A DNA stretch of 64,000 nt from Breviolum minutum Mf 1.05b.01 (GCA_000507305.1 DF239025.1:240511-304510); one strand, 5' to 3'. Counted from the first letter of the stretch, positions 10,013 through 20,708 are shown. The notes: generated from the letters alone by a model not told the origin. Numbers and translations are program-made.

Positions 10013-10125
10013 TACGGGGTATAAATGCCGATAATCAATGGGTTTCACTGGGGTTATTTCACCCTTATAAGTGGAGTTATGGGGCTTCTACTTCTAGCTG
10101 GTTTTTGGGCCCACTTTGTATGTGC
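10013..10125. repeat. F13 element, worn
   Basis: Carries 'TAAGTGGAGTTATGGGGC' and 'GTTTTTGGGCCCACTTTGTA'. The left arm is not clear. Confidence 0.5.
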
Positions 10126-10421
10126 TGGTATGGTATATAATTTCAAAATACCTTTCAAAGGGTACCGACACTGACCCCTTGAATCTAAGCTCCTGCGACG
10201 CAGTATATACTTTCGCACCCTAAGAGAACTGATTACTTTACTAGTTGGTTGTTTAAACCAATCTGACCAATAGGGACCAGCAGTCTCCAACGCACGGTGT
10301 TTGAAAGATTTTCTTGGATTGCTCTCATGTCTTGAAGGCTGGTGGTTTGGCAATTATGACTGTGGGATTCTTGAAAAACGTGACCCCAAGATCAAAGGCT
10401 TGCCTGTTGAGTTCGGGCCCC

Positions 10422-10544
10422 TACAAGGTGGGCCCCAAACCCCGAACCGATCGCTTTTTCAGTGAGGTGTTATTAATGTTCGGCCATTTATAGGGGTTAT
10501 ATATAACACCATGTATAACTGGTAGTTAGGGACCCACCTTGTAG
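10422..10544. mobile_element. F13 palindromic element, complete
   Basis: Left arm CTACAAGGTGGGCCCC and right arm GGGACCCACCTTGTAG differ by one base when inverted. The centre reads GGCCATTTATAGGGGTTATA. Confidence 0.8.
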
Positions 10545-10742
10545 AAAAACATTTTAATAAAAAGGTTCTGGAAACTTTTAGTGTCTGCTCGGAGCGTCAT
10601 CACACTTCCCCCCAACACCTTTAGTGTGTGCTCATATTCAGCAGGATTCCCATCTGTAACAGAGGTTGGAAAAGTCTTTCAGCAGGCAGCCAAAGGTTGT
10701 CTATCGTTGCTGGCTTCAAAAATGTAAGCTCGTTAACTTACC

Positions 10743-10810
10743 CTTGTGCTCCAATCCCTTCTGCAGGTACCTAAACACCTTCTAACCAGGTATTTGGAGC
10801 ACTAGGGTAG
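10743..10810. repeat. F6-related element
   Basis: GTGCTCCAATCCCTTCTGC at the left and TATTTGGAGCACTAGGG at the right form a partial inverted repeat. A sister copy lies at 29648-29726. Confidence 0.55.
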
Positions 10811-10857
10811 GTCGTTTCCTTAATTTTCAAGGGAAAACATCAAAAATCATTGAAAGC

Positions 10858-10983
10858 ACCACAAGGTGGTGCTCCTACCAGCTACAAGTAGGGTTGTAAC
10901 TCCATTTATAAGTAATAAAGCCAATAAAGCAATTTGTGGTGGTCAAAACTCCATTTATAAGTATAGGGGCCCACCTTGCATCT
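10858..10983. mobile_element. F13 palindromic element
   Basis: Left ACAAGGTGGTGCTCCTACC, right GGGGCCCACCTTGCAT. Two 'AACTCCATTTATAAGTA' words lie between. Confidence 0.65.
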
Positions 10984-11079
10984 AGCGAAGGTTGTAAAAG
11001 GTAACCTCCAACAAGACTCGTAGATTGTTTGTGTGAGTCACGAATTGAGCCATACGTAAAAAAGAACCTCTACTACCAT

Positions 11080-11184
11080 CCCGAAGTTTAAGAGTTCGCC
11101 CCTGAAAAGTTACCTTCCCACCCAATAGGAAAGGATCGTCTTCCAACCACCATTTTTCAGGGGCGAGCTGTTAAACTTCAGGGT
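11080..11184. mobile_element. F5-type palindromic element
   Basis: Left 'CCGAAGTTTAAGAGTTCGCC' then CCTGAAAA; right TTTTTCAGGGGCGAGCTGTT then AAACTTCAGGG. The arms pair over most of their length. Confidence 0.75.
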
Positions 11185-11689
11185 TGTTAGGATCAACCCC
11201 ATTTATAAGCCACGTTCATGGCCATTTGGAATGGGTCCAATCCAACCCGATCCCTATTATTAACCAATGTTACTTGTCAGAGGTGTACATCTCAGTAAAA
11301 CTGCTTGGTGCTCGTATTTTAGTGGTAGCTGCCAAGCTGCAAAGGGAACAATGTACCGCTCTGTCCAGGCTTTCTTCTCCTGTAACTGGGGAAGTTTCCT
11401 AAGGATTCCCGTTTGGGGAAGATTTGGGAACCTTAGAGAAGATTAGGGGAAATCACCACAAACCCCGATTTTCTGAATCCTTGAAGACGTTTATAGTTCT
11501 TATACATACTTATACTTGGGTGCTGGCGGAACAAAATGGTAATTATAGGCTCAAATTTGGAAACCTGTACTACATTACCTTGACCAAAGGAAGTAAGTAT
11601 AGGAACTTATCATTTACTTGGAACTATCAATCACGGGAATCACGCACCAATCATTTACACAGTACACTAAAAATTGAAGTATGATCTCA

Positions 11690-11822
11690 CCCATACGGTT
11701 CATACGCAAAAAAACATGGCACCATATCCCATAGCATATGTGTATGGTATATTTACCAACGTTTACCACAAAACAAATCAACCAAATGTAGGTAGATATA
11801 CCATACATGGATGGTATGGGTA
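11690..11822. mobile_element. F1 palindromic element
   Basis: GTATGGTATATTTACC on the left pairs with GGTAGATATACCATAC on the right, ending ATGGATGGTATGGG. Confidence 0.7.
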
Positions 11823-12215
11823 TGTCAAAAAACTGGTGTTGGTTTCAAGTGAGTTTATCCCATCTCACGGATCACTGGTAGGTTCATAGATGTTTGTTAA
11901 CTAAATAGGGTAGTAAATAAATCCAACTTGCAACCCCTAGGCAAATCTTAGGTCGCAAACGCTAAATTAGTTGATGACTTTTAGTTGGTTACATTACATT
12001 ACAGTAAGTACACCCTACTAAACTTAAGGTCTAAGGGTTCAAGATAAAATGCTTAAGCTATACATTTGCTAGGGTCAAGCATATCCACAAACGCAAGTTC
12101 CGGGGTGATCGGGCTCGAAAGACTCCAAGTGGTGAAATGCCTGGTTGTTTGGTTGGGGTTTGGTCTTTTTTTCGGGGGTCCGGAAACATCCACAAAAGGA
12201 AGCTATGAAGTTGAT

Positions 12216-12350
12216 AACCATAATTAGTTGTAAGTCCCTTAACTAGGGTTGTTTTGTTCCCCTTTCCAAATGGCCATGAAAATGGCTTAGTACATGGTGG
12301 TGATCCGATCACCACTGAACCCTCCGTCCTGGGATGATCCTTCAAGTAGT
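12216..12350. repeat. F4 element, left arm lost
   Basis: Family core 'TAAGTCCCTTAACTAGGGTTG' then 'CCAAATGGCCATG', ending CCTGGGATGATCCTTCAAGTA. Confidence 0.6.
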
Positions 12351-13068
12351 TTGGGGGTGCAAACACCTCGCCTGTATCTTGGCAAAGGGCTTGGTATCCC
12401 AACCTAAAGGGCAATAAAACCCAAACCCCATTTGAAGCAGTGGAAACAAAACTCTTGGCTTATAAACATTCCATCATTATACTGGATCCTTAGGCTAATA
12501 TAATCATTTATAATCACCATACAATGATATCACTGGGTAGTATAAGCCCATACGGGGGGTTTGATCGCGAATCTCAATTTGTTCACCGTTCACCTGTCCT
12601 TTACTATGTCCAAGTCCTCCTCTGTGGACACCTGTGACATCTCCTGGGGTCAAACAGGGTCAACTAGAAGTTACATCAAGACTTTCTGAGGTGCCCGCAA
12701 AAAAAGCACAAAAAACCAAGGATCCTGTCACCAAGTATGGTACTATTGATGATCTATGTTTCAGAAATTCTGGAAGTAACTTATCCCATTTTTTCTGTAA
12801 AGGTCTTGACTGTAGTTGGTGGGTAATCGCCACGCCAATTTGAAAAAAATAGTCGTCTTCAAGAGTATTGAAATCATATAAAGACTTTAAGTTCTACAGT
12901 ATTTGCTTCATCTATGGGAACCATATACATTTGTTATTCTTTACACCATGTTTGTTGCGTGGCTGATTTTGATCTAGCAAAGATATTGGACGGTCACGTC
13001 CGAGGTAAGGACTTCAACTCAGACGTTTGGGACCATGAAATAAAAGTTCAGTTTTTTCCTACTAGATA
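12351..13068. other. Stretch without a recognised gene
   Basis: Open frames at 12634-12843 and 12914-13279 (plus strand) have no recognised domain, and the second runs into the F9 copy at 13069. No clear terminal repeats were seen. Confidence 0.4.
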
Positions 13069-13177
13069 TTTGGACTTGCATAAGATGCTTGGAACAAGCA
13101 AAACATACTCTCCCAAATGGTGGTTTGATGGTGATTTTCCGTGGTACAAAGTAAAACATCACCTGAAAACAAATCCA
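13069..13177. mobile_element. F9 palindromic element
   Basis: TTTGGACTTGCATAAGATGC at the left, CTCCCAAATGGTGGTTTG in the centre, and AAACAAATCCAAG at the right. Confidence 0.75.
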
Positions 13178-13745
13178 AGAATATGTAAGCCCCAAAAAAG
13201 CTTAAAGGTTAGCCTGCTTGACGTTTTGCAAGAAGAAGATGGCACTGGAATCGCTGGACGTTTTGTCCAGAACCCCTGACAAAATCAACGTGTTGGTACC
13301 CTTTAAAGTCATCAAGGACTTGGATATCATCAGCTTCCGGCCCATGCTGTTCCCTTTTTGGAGTGGGGGGAGGGTTGTACGTAATCATGAATGAATTTTG
13401 GAAGATAGTTGGAAAAGGAAAAAAACATGTTTGATCAAAACTAGATTGAGCATGGTACAGATATTGAAGAATTACCCTTACAAATATATAAGGCCAAACT
13501 TAGGATCACTTCCAAGCCTGACTGCACATCACAGATAAGGACTGAAACGCTCTAGTATATTTGGGGTTACGACTCACTTATCAGCAATGACGATGGCTTT
13601 TTGATGGTATCCAACTACTTCCCAGGCATTCTATACTGCATGATTTCATTAAAACATTGATGGATGATATATTGATGATTGGAAGAAGTTCCAAACTAGA
13701 TTCCCTTTATACAAGATAATTCAATGGTGATGTTCATCTTGTTAC

Positions 13746-13850
13746 ATTCCCTAAACTAACATAGCCTTTGAAAAATGGTGGTTGGTAAACTACTTTCCTT
13801 TTTGGGAAGACCTATGTTCAGGGACTATATGTTAGTTTTAGGGAGAGTAA
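13746..13850. mobile_element. F5-type palindromic element
   Basis: CATTCCCTAAACTAACATA on the left mirrors TATGTTAGTTTTAGGGAGAG on the right. Confidence 0.75.
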
Positions 13851-13888
13851 ACAAACACAACAACCAATCAACTAACAAATCCAAGTCC

Positions 13889-14004
13889 GCTAGGATTTTC
13901 ATGGAAGTTAGTAGCTAGTTCGTAAGTCGGATCATATCCTATTTACGGGACTTGCGACCTACTTATAGGGATTATAATCCCTGCTTAAAGGGATTATAAT
14001 CAAT
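13889..14004. repeat. F3 element truncated by F2
   Basis: The left arm (TAGGATTTTCATGGAAGTTA) and centre are present. The expected right arm is missing, and an F2 copy starts at 14007, suggesting that F2 insertion or a junction deletion removed it. Confidence 0.6.
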
Positions 14005-14006
14005 TT

Positions 14007-14104
14007 CTAGTTGGTGATTTCAACCCGTTTGAAAAATATTAGTCAATTTGGATCATTTCCCCACGTAGGGGTGAACATATTTTTTTTTGAAACCACCACC
14101 TAGA
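14007..14104. mobile_element. F2 palindromic element
   Basis: CTAGTTGGTGATTTCAACCC on the left, GAAACCACCACCTAG on the right. The centre reads 'GAAAAATATTAGTCAA' and 'TTCCCCACGTAGGGG'. Confidence 0.85.
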
Positions 14105-14247
14105 TCTATATATTATATACTGCCTAAGTACCAGTGAGATCCCAGTATCCCAGGCTGACGGGTGAAACATATTTGAAACCACCACCTAGATTTATATACT
14201 GCCTATAGTTACTAAGTACCAGCGATATCCCAGTACCCCAGGCAGAC
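14080..14247 (+). repeat. Imperfect direct duplication of about 80 bp that includes the F2 right arm
   Basis: GAAACCACCACCTAGAT..., a 'tatactgcc' word, 'AAGTACCAGTGAGATCCCAGTA' and 'CCCCAGGCAGACG' type words occur twice in the same order. The second copy has no F2 left arm. Confidence 0.7.
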
Positions 14248-14514
14248 GTGCCGCACGCCTCATCTACCAACACTTGACGCGCCATGGCCACTCTTGTCAC
14301 TCTTTGCGGCTCAGGTCACGTAGCCAGAAACAGCTGCGAGATTGCGATATCTTACGACGGTCAGTTCTTCTGCCATGGGCCCCCCAAAAACCTACATGTT
14401 CAAAGGGTTTTATGCTAAATAACATCCTTTTTGGTGGCCAAAACCTTTATTTTTCATGGTTTTGGGGACTCATGGTGTGTATATACACCTGAGATGTCCG
14501 GTTCCCTTATGACA

Positions 14515-14587
14515 TGGTTCACATATATGGCCCCTGAAAATATGCCATCCTAGAAGGAAACAATCATCTTCCAACCGTTGAGTTTCG
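14515..14587. repeat. F5-type partial copy
   Basis: Carries CCCCTGAAAATATGCCATCC and AAGGAAACAATCATCTTCCA but no opposite arm. Confidence 0.5.
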
Positions 14588-14747
14588 GTAGCTTTCGCTT
14601 TCGTGTCGTTTCACCTACTATAGAGACCCTTGGACCCTCTGAGTTTGAAGAATCCATCTGTCCTGATTCTCCAATCCTGTTTTTAGATTTGATTAGCCTC
14701 CTAATATAACCATGGCAATTTCGAAAATCCACCGCCTGCCTATAGGA

Positions 14748-14858
14748 CCATAGGATCCATCTAATGGTATAATTATTTACCTACATGGATTTTGATTTTT
14801 ATGATAAATTAGTAGGTAAATGTATGTAAATGTACTATCATACATGGATCCTATGGGT
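14748..14858. mobile_element. F1 palindromic element
   Basis: CCATAGGATCCATCTAATGG at the left and CATACATGGATCCTATGG at the right. The centre has 'ATAAATTAGTAGGTAAAT'. Confidence 0.85.
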
Positions 14859-14970
14859 TAGAGAATCCTCCATGGCAATCAAAAATTCACCATCGAAGAG
14901 AACTTCTCATGCTTGCATGCCCGTCCGAAGAACTCGAACGACCGTTCTCGTTGAAAAAAACCTTGATTTC

Positions 14971-15092
14971 CTTGGATTTGCTTGTTTGATGCGTGGAACA
15001 AGTAAACACATAAATGCTCCCAAATCGTGGTTTTTCATGGTGATTTACCATGGGATCGAATCCGTAAAAATCACCGAATAAACAAATCCAAG
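14971..15092. mobile_element. F9 palindromic element
   Basis: CTTGGATTTGCTTGTTTGAT on the left, 'TCATGGTGATTTACCATGG' in the centre, AAACAAATCCAAG on the right. Confidence 0.85.
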
Positions 15093-15362
15093 CTTAGGAG
15101 TGGTTTGGTTGTCCAACTTTGATTTTGGGCTTGCGTAAGACAAGAAACCCTTAAATAATCCCGCCATTTGGCACAGAAGTAAATGCACCATCACCAAAAA
15201 TCCCTCCACAGAAAACAGAGATGAATCTGCTGTTTTTTTTTGAGAAGGGGATGTTGTAGCGGAGACTTGACTTGTTGTTCTCTTCCCAAACCTCCAAACC
15301 CCCAAACCCCGAAACGCCCATCAACATCATCAACACGTACACCATGTGGGATTTTTTCTTTA

Positions 15363-15498
15363 CAAATGTGCATGTTGACCCACGTTTCTCGGCAATTTTG
15401 GCCTCATCCATATGACGTCGTTCAAGGTGAAGATCGAGGTAATGCTCGGATTTGAAGACCTTTCCCGAAGACAAGTTTTGAAAAGTATGAATCAACAT
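15363..15498 (-). CDS. Degenerate C2H2 zinc-finger fragment (exon candidate)
   Basis: The minus-strand frame from the ATG at 15498 gives a segment with KVFKSEHYLDLHLERRH, matching the second half of a C2H2 finger: the two His are at residues 24 and 29, with aromatic and Leu positions as expected. The two positions where Cys would fall (8 and 11) are Asn and Ser, so zinc binding is probably lost or the true start lies in an upstream exon. A GTAAAG near 15363 could be a 5' splice site. The frame stays open to 15151, but that part looks non-coding. Family beyond C2H2-like is unknown. Confidence 0.3.
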
Positions 15499-15604
15499 GG
15501 CCTCACCTTCCCCAAATAATCATAGGGCCGAGGGTGAAAACAAAACAAGTATTTCAAACCAGCATCTACACTCCCTATGAAAATCCTTTCCTTTTAGGAG
15601 CTTA

Positions 15605-15720
15605 TATCTATAACATTCTATAACCTACATTTACCATGTTTACCTATACATTTAAACACCAACATGTACCTATACAATTTCATCAAAATTCACCATCCAT
15701 GTGGGTAAACATACGCATCA
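15605..15720. repeat. F1-like worn element
   Basis: ACATTTACCATGTTTACC, then ACATGTACC and CATCCATGTGGGTAAACA suggest a decayed F1 copy. Confidence 0.4.
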
Positions 15721-16030
15721 TTCCTATTATTTTGTCTGGGTTTAAACCCACCGTGCTCTCCCACAAAACCAAAACGAAACGTCGCAAAACGGGGCCACCT
15801 TCTGACAATATCCGCAGGTCCACATTCCGGTGGAGCTGCGTTTCCGTGTTTTATGCTTCTCCTCAGGCTGCGTCTGCTGCTGAGGTTCGGGGGGTCTTGG
15901 CCTCGGGATATTTAATCCCATGCCACGTTTCCTGACAGGAAACTAAGGCTCTGGTAGTCTGGTAGTACCTTAACTGATAACATCTGATAAATCTCCTAAC
16001 GAGAGTCTATTCAAAAGGAGATGATATTCC

Positions 16031-16158
16031 CCTACAAGGTGGGCTTTTACTAGTTTTCAAATGGAGTTACAACTAACCCCTATAAATGGCCTTTGTAATA
16101 AATGGGTAAAAGGTGTTATTTCACCCCTAGAAGTATCCTAAATAAGTGGAGTTATTTC
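16031..16158. repeat. F13 element, left arm clear
   Basis: Starts CTACAAGGTGGGC. The core has AATGGAGTTACAACTAACC and 'AAGTGGAGTTATTTCA'. Confidence 0.6.
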
Positions 16159-16168
16159 ATTCTACTTA

Positions 16169-16222
16169 CCCATATGCTCCATGTATAGATATGTATAGTA
16201 TATTTACCTACATGAATGGCTT
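16169..16222. repeat. F1 half copy
   Basis: CTCCATGTATAGATATG followed by TATATTTACCTACATGAATG. Confidence 0.45.
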
Positions 16223-16422
16223 AGATTTATGGTTTTCATGTAAGTAACATCTGGGTTATACACCGCCGTAACTGTTTTTTTCGTGGCCCACTTTGTATGT
16301 AACCCCCCCCCCAACTGGCCAAGATCTTCTTCACCTGCACGGTTGAAGAAATCATGTAAGCAAGTAAGTGGCTCACTAGATATTGGTTGTTTTTCACCAC
16401 CCACTTGACAAAAAAATGCACA

Positions 16423-16560
16423 AGTCAACTTGGATCATTTCCTCAAGATGAAAAGTCACAAAAAAGAATCACCACCTACAATAATGACCCCCCAACTCTT
16501 GTAGATTTATCCTTAGTTACACCCACTTACAACCAGGGTGATTTGTAATATTTGCTTGCG
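16423..16560. repeat. F2 fragment followed by F14
   Basis: 'CAACTTGGATCATTTCC' and 'AATCACCACCTAC' mark a worn F2. It is followed by TTATCCTTAGTTACACCC and GGGTGATTTGTAATA of F14. Confidence 0.45.
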
Positions 16561-16717
16561 TGAAATATCACATGCACATCCTGCAATGGCGCATGGCTCT
16601 CTCCATCACAATCACTTCAAACATTCGTCAGTTTTAATCTCAAGTGGGTCACACTTTGAAGCTTGGTAGAACATCCTACCGTATACCCATACACTCAATG
16701 TGCGGTCTACATGTAAC

Positions 16718-16920
16718 CTACACTCCCAAAAACAAATGTAACATAGCACTTCCCAAAAGGAAGCTCATCTTCCAAGCCCATTGTTTCAGGTGCTACTGTT
16801 AATGGAAGAAATCCGGCTAACCACCTGGGATGTATAGAAGCTTGTAAAGACTGGGAAAAAATCCCATCAACCGGTGCAGGATTTCTTCCATCAACGGCAT
16901 GTTACTTTCAGGGAGGGTAT
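16718..16920. mobile_element. Composite: F7 nested in F5
   Basis: The outer F5 arms are CTACACTCCCAAAAAC and TTACTTTCAGGGAGGGTA. Between them, after TTTCAGGTGC, lies F7 (16796-16897: CTGTTAATGGAAGAAATCC to GGATTTCTTCCATCAACGG). The same internal junction occurs at 25 kb. Confidence 0.75.
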
Positions 16921-16947
16921 GTTCCATTTAAAAAAAAATCATCTATC

Positions 16948-17051
16948 CCAATCGGATCCATGGGACTGGTATATTTACCTACTAATTTACCATAAAAATC
17001 AACCACCCAAATGTAGGTAAATATGCAATCGTGCCATGGATTCCGTATGGG
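16948..17051. mobile_element. F1 palindromic element
   Basis: CGGATCCATGGGACTGG and GTATATTTACCTAC on the left; GTAGGTAAATATG and CCATGGATTCCGTATGGG on the right. Confidence 0.75.
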
Positions 17052-17306
17052 CTAATGGCAGTAAATAGACCATGTGGGATCACCCAAGCGGTTTCTCCAG
17101 TTGTCTCTTGCTCCTGACCAGCCCAAAGGTCACGCGCTGGCGCGAAAGGACAGGCAGCAGGCCATTCGGTGATGCCTGGAACCGGTTCCAGATGGGGGAG
17201 AAGGGATATGGAATGTGACATGGTACTAGTATACACTTTACGCATGCATGCCAAACAAAACATAAACAAAACAATGCTATTTAGAGTATGTGCAATAATA
17301 TCAAAT

Positions 17307-17432
17307 CCCTAGTCTACCAAATATCTTGTGAGTAGGTGCTGGAACAACCAAACATCTCCTGAGGTGAAAGGCTTTTGGGGGGTTCCAAAGACCTCCTCCC
17401 TAGGTATTTGGAGGATTTTGGAAGACTAGGGT
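17307..17432. mobile_element. F6 palindromic element
   Basis: CCCTAGTCTACCAAATATC at the left pairs with GATTTTGGAAGACTAGGG at the right. 'GTAGGTGCTGGAAC' and 'CACCTCCTGAGG' type words lie between. Confidence 0.8.
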
Positions 17433-17469
17433 TGTTGGTGTTTTGTTTTACGGATTCTACCATGGTAAA

Positions 17470-17600
17470 CAGGCGCATTTATAAGCCATGAAGTTCGGCC
17501 ATTTGGAAGGGGTTCAGACAACCCTGGGACCCTACCTAGGGGACTTAAAACTAACCATGCTTATTATGACCCTTACGTCCTGGGATGATCCTCCAAGCAA
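17470..17600. repeat. F4 element, left arm lost
   Basis: 'TTATAAGCCATGAAG', 'CCATTTGGAAGGGG', 'TAGGGGACTTAAAACTAACCA' and the right end CCTGGGATGATCCTCCAAG. Confidence 0.65.
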
Positions 17601-17852
17601 AATAGGGGCATTCATCCCAAACCCCTGCAACTCTTGAGGTGACTACACTCCCCCAAAACACTTCGACCCCTGAAAAAATTGATTGGTTGGGAGGCGACAT
17701 TCCATTTGGAACGGCAAATGTTCAGGTGGGAGAATACTCTTTGTTTTTAGGGATTATATATAATTTACAAACCAACACTTTAAACAACCAACCTATAACA
17801 ATGGCAAGTAAAGGTTTACAGGGATTCCCCTACTACAACTCAAACGCTCAAT

Positions 17853-17928
17853 GAAATGGTATACTTCCCTACATTTGGTAATTCTTATGTAAATTAGTAG
17901 GTAAATAAGATTTTACCATACATTGATT
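17853..17928. repeat. F1 worn copy
   Basis: AATGGTATACTTCCCTACAT on the left and GTAGGTAAATAAGATTTTACC on the right. Confidence 0.5.
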
Positions 17929-18112
17929 TGAGTCGGCCAAGTGTTGTTAGGTGACTGTTGAAACCCAAAATTTTGATGTCTAAGACTCGGGTCCCACATC
18001 AACATCATCAACCCAGGCGCCTGCGCGCTCGGCAGGCTTCAGGATCTCTTTCTCCACCCTGAGTTGAGGCAGGAAACCCTTTAGTTTCATCATTCAATCA
18101 GATCAACAAACC

Positions 18113-18205
18113 TTACAAGGTGGGCCCTGAGCTGATCGTTATACATGGAGTTATTTCACCCCCAAAAAATGGCCGGAAATCAGTAGGTAACTGGGGTGAA
18201 ACAAC
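18113..18205. repeat. F13 partial copy
   Basis: TTACAAGGTGGGCCC at the left, then ATGGAGTTATTTCACCCCC and a GGCCGGAAA word. No mirrored arm. Confidence 0.55.
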
Positions 18206-18429
18206 ATCAATTAGCCTGGAAGTCCAGGCTAGGACCAAACTTTCAGGGCGGGTGGAGGGCACCAGCCAGTCGTGAAAAAGTCACATGTGGAGGGGTTTTG
18301 GGGGAAGACTACGGTCAAGGTCTACCGAGATGAATATATTCTATAGAAACTCCCAAGATCTATTGGACTGGTATAAATCCTGGATAGCTACAAATCGCCC
18401 TTGCTCCTTGCTACTGGATTTGATGTTTC

Positions 18430-18512
18430 ACCCCCACAAGGTTGGCCCTTACTATTTACAAATGGAATGAAAACCCTTATAACTGGCCGAAAATACATAG
18501 GAAACTGGTGAT
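18430..18512. repeat. F13 partial copy
   Basis: CACAAGGTTGGCCCTTACTA, then AACTGGCCGAAAATA. One arm only. Confidence 0.5.
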
Positions 18513-18729
18513 GGTAGCAGTAGAATCCCTAAAAAAAATCACCTTAAAAAACCCTATCCAAGTGAATCAACATGGTTTCATCTTCACAAAATCATAACGG
18601 GTGTATTCGAAACAACTAATTTGAAACCAATATACAGTCCCTAAAAACCAACAGCTCAGCTAAACCAATGGTTTTACTTGGTGGTTTGGGTTCTTTGGAT
18701 CCATAGGATTCCCGAACATGAAAGGGATT

Positions 18730-18836
18730 CCCATAGGATCCATGTATGGTATGTTTACCTACATGTACCAGAAACATCAACCATCCATGTAGGTGAATAT
18801 ACCAGTCCCATGGATCCGTAATGGGATTGGAATCCC
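18730..18836. mobile_element. F1 palindromic element
   Basis: CCCATAGGATCCATGTATGG on the left. On the right, GTGAATATACCAGTCCCATG then GATCCGTAATGGG. The right arm uses the 'agtcccatgg' variant seen at 22.7 kb. Confidence 0.8.
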
Positions 18837-19285
18837 AAACTTCATCAACCCTAGCCACCAATATCCACCATGAGTTGAACAAAAAAAACAACCCCCTAAG
18901 ACTCCCCAAGGACCCTCCAATTGGAGCCGGTATGGACGGACCTGCATAGCAAGGGGGGTCCCGGGTATACTCAAATTGGGGCCACCTTTTGAAGGGTCAG
19001 GATTCATTAGGGCCTCAAAAAACCAGCTGCCGAATTGTGTGAAAACACCGAGCTTCCGGGCAGCTTCCTTACTTGCCGCGAGATGCCACGATGACACGAA
19101 TGGGCCAACTCTGTTCGTGGCACCACCTCAATCAGTACGTAATGCTGGAGGGAATTTTGTGTTTTTTTTTGGATGCTGATTTTGAACATGATGTACCAGG
19201 ATTTTCCAAATAGCTGAAGATGGTTGGTCTTTTGGGTAGGTTTTTTGGGTCCAAATATACTTCCTTACAAGGTGTTTGGAAGCTT

Positions 19286-19422
19286 ACTTGGAGGATCCGT
19301 GGTTAACCCCCATTCATAAGCCATGAAACGGCCGTTTGGGAGGGGTCCCACAACCCCAGTTAGGGGACTTACAATCACCATGGTTACCGAGCACTTACAA
19401 GTCATGGGATAATCCTCCAAGT
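19286..19422. mobile_element. F4 palindromic element
   Basis: ACTTGGAGGATCCGTGG on the left, 'TCATGGGATAATCCTCCAAG' on the right. The core has 'ATAAGCCATGAAACGGCC' and 'TTAGGGGACTTACAA'. It abuts the F5 copy that follows. Confidence 0.75.
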
Positions 19423-19423
19423 T

Positions 19424-19539
19424 CACTCCCTGAAACCAACTGCCAGCTCGCCCCTGAAAATAAGCCGGGCCCCAAAAGGAAACAATCGTATTCCGACTTC
19501 CAAGCATCGTTTTTCAGGTGTTGGTTTCAGGGAGGGTAC
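19424..19539. mobile_element. F5 palindromic element
   Basis: CACTCCCTGAAACCAACTGC on the left mirrors TGGTTTCAGGGAGGGTA on the right. Inner words are GGGCCCCAAAAGGAAACAA and TTTTTCAGG. Confidence 0.85.
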
Positions 19540-19745
19540 GTAGTTTACTGTGAAAACGTGTAGGTGATTTCACCTCCCAAAAGAAAAGAAACATATTAGA
19601 CAGTTTTGATCTTAAAGGATGACTCTGTTCTATTCCATGCCTAAAGGTCTTAAAACTTACAAAGCTTGAATCGAAGCCTATCATGGCGACGTACTCCATC
19701 GAAATGACAACTTGCCTTCATTATCTTCATTGTTGTTTGTTCAAA

Positions 19746-20279
19746 TACCCTCCCTGAAACTAACAACTCGCGCCTGAAAATGGATGGTAGGAACACTACC
19801 GTCCTTTGGGGCCGGCTTATTTTCAGGCGCACCTTCCGGCGCACGCAACCTACCCAAACTCCCTGCGCATGCAAGTGACCCCCACTGTATACCTCGGGAC
19901 ATCCATGTTGGGCCGAATAATGCGCCCTCCATTGGTCCTATCATGCATCTGCGCGCATGTGTCGTCGTTGTGCCGCTGCCAACGACCTTGCAAATGCTTG
20001 CACTGCTTCTAATGCAACCGCAAGCTGCTCCCTCAACGTCTGCACACTTGCTTCCATCGCCAGCAACATTTCAGCATGTGTTGATGTCGCTTCAAGCAGT
20101 GGGGTGTCATGTAAGAGGTGTCGAAACAGTGGCGTTTGCAGCGCACATTGATCAATGCATGCCAACAGAATTCCAATGGTATCATGCAAGCCCTCTGTCT
20201 GCACACCTTTTTCAAGAGAAGAATGCGACACCCGAACAGTCCCAGTACGAACCGGTTTTTGGCTGTTTCAGGGAGTGTA
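19746..20279. mobile_element. Enlarged F5 element carrying a coding-like insert
   Basis: The left end is TACCCTCCCTGAAACTAACA with the usual F5 first half to about 19828. The right end is TGTTTCAGGGAGTGTA at 20264-20279. Other F5 copies are about 100-120 bp; this one is 534 bp because about 440 bp of protein-like sequence lies inside. This could be capture of a host exon by a MITE, or an insertion into an older F5 copy. Confidence 0.65.
19941..20267 (-). CDS. Helical protein segment inside the enlarged F5 element
   Basis: The minus-strand frame is open from the stop at 20268-20270 to the stop at 19941. The only start-like codon is GTG at 20231, so it is probably part of an exon. The product starts with a Thr/Val/Ser-rich stretch and a Gly-Val-Gln-Thr motif. 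Its long Ala/Leu/Glu/Gln-rich C-terminal half (MLLAMEASVQTLREQLAVAL and onward) looks like an amphipathic helix or coiled coil. No family was recognised. Antisense frames are open too, so the strand choice rests on composition. Confidence 0.4.
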   Translation of the reverse strand, partial: NSQKPVRTGTVRVSHSSLEKGVQTEGLHDTIGILLACIDQCALQTPLFRHLLHDTPLLEATSTHAEMLLAMEASVQTLREQLAVALEAVQAFARSLAAAQRRHMRADA

Positions 20280-20402
20280 AAGTCAAGTCTTTCCAGTTAG
20301 TGGGTAATCGCCACCCATTTGTTCAACAAGAAAAAACAGCATATCAGCGTCGGGTTCAAAATCTTCCCGGAAGCTGAACATTAACACGTGACTGTTACTT
20401 TT

Positions 20403-20526
20403 CCCTAGTCTTCCAGATACCTCATGAGTAGATCTTTGGACCCACAAACACCTCCTGAGGTTCGACCTTTAGGGGGCCCAAACACCGATCCTCACAAGGT
20501 AGTTGGAGGATTTTGGAAGACTAGGG
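20403..20526. mobile_element. F6 palindromic element
   Basis: CCCTAGTCTTCCAGATACC on the left and GGATTTTGGAAGACTAGGG on the right. The centre has 'ACACCTCCTGAGGTTCG'. Confidence 0.85.
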
Positions 20527-20708
20527 TTTGAAGGTACAGCCTTTTGAAATAGAAAGCACCATGGTAAGCCACGTTTCCTTCATTAAACCTTTATTTTTCA
20601 TGGTTTTGGGGTCCAAAGTTAGGGTGAGGTACCTTACTTACTATCCATCTTGCAATTTGCATAGCTTGACCTTCGAGATTACAAGTAACTCCAACAAAAA
20701 AACGACCC

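Noticed and set aside
12914-13279. Plus-strand ORF of 121 codons
   Set aside because: Its second half is an F9 element, and the first part shows no recognised domain.
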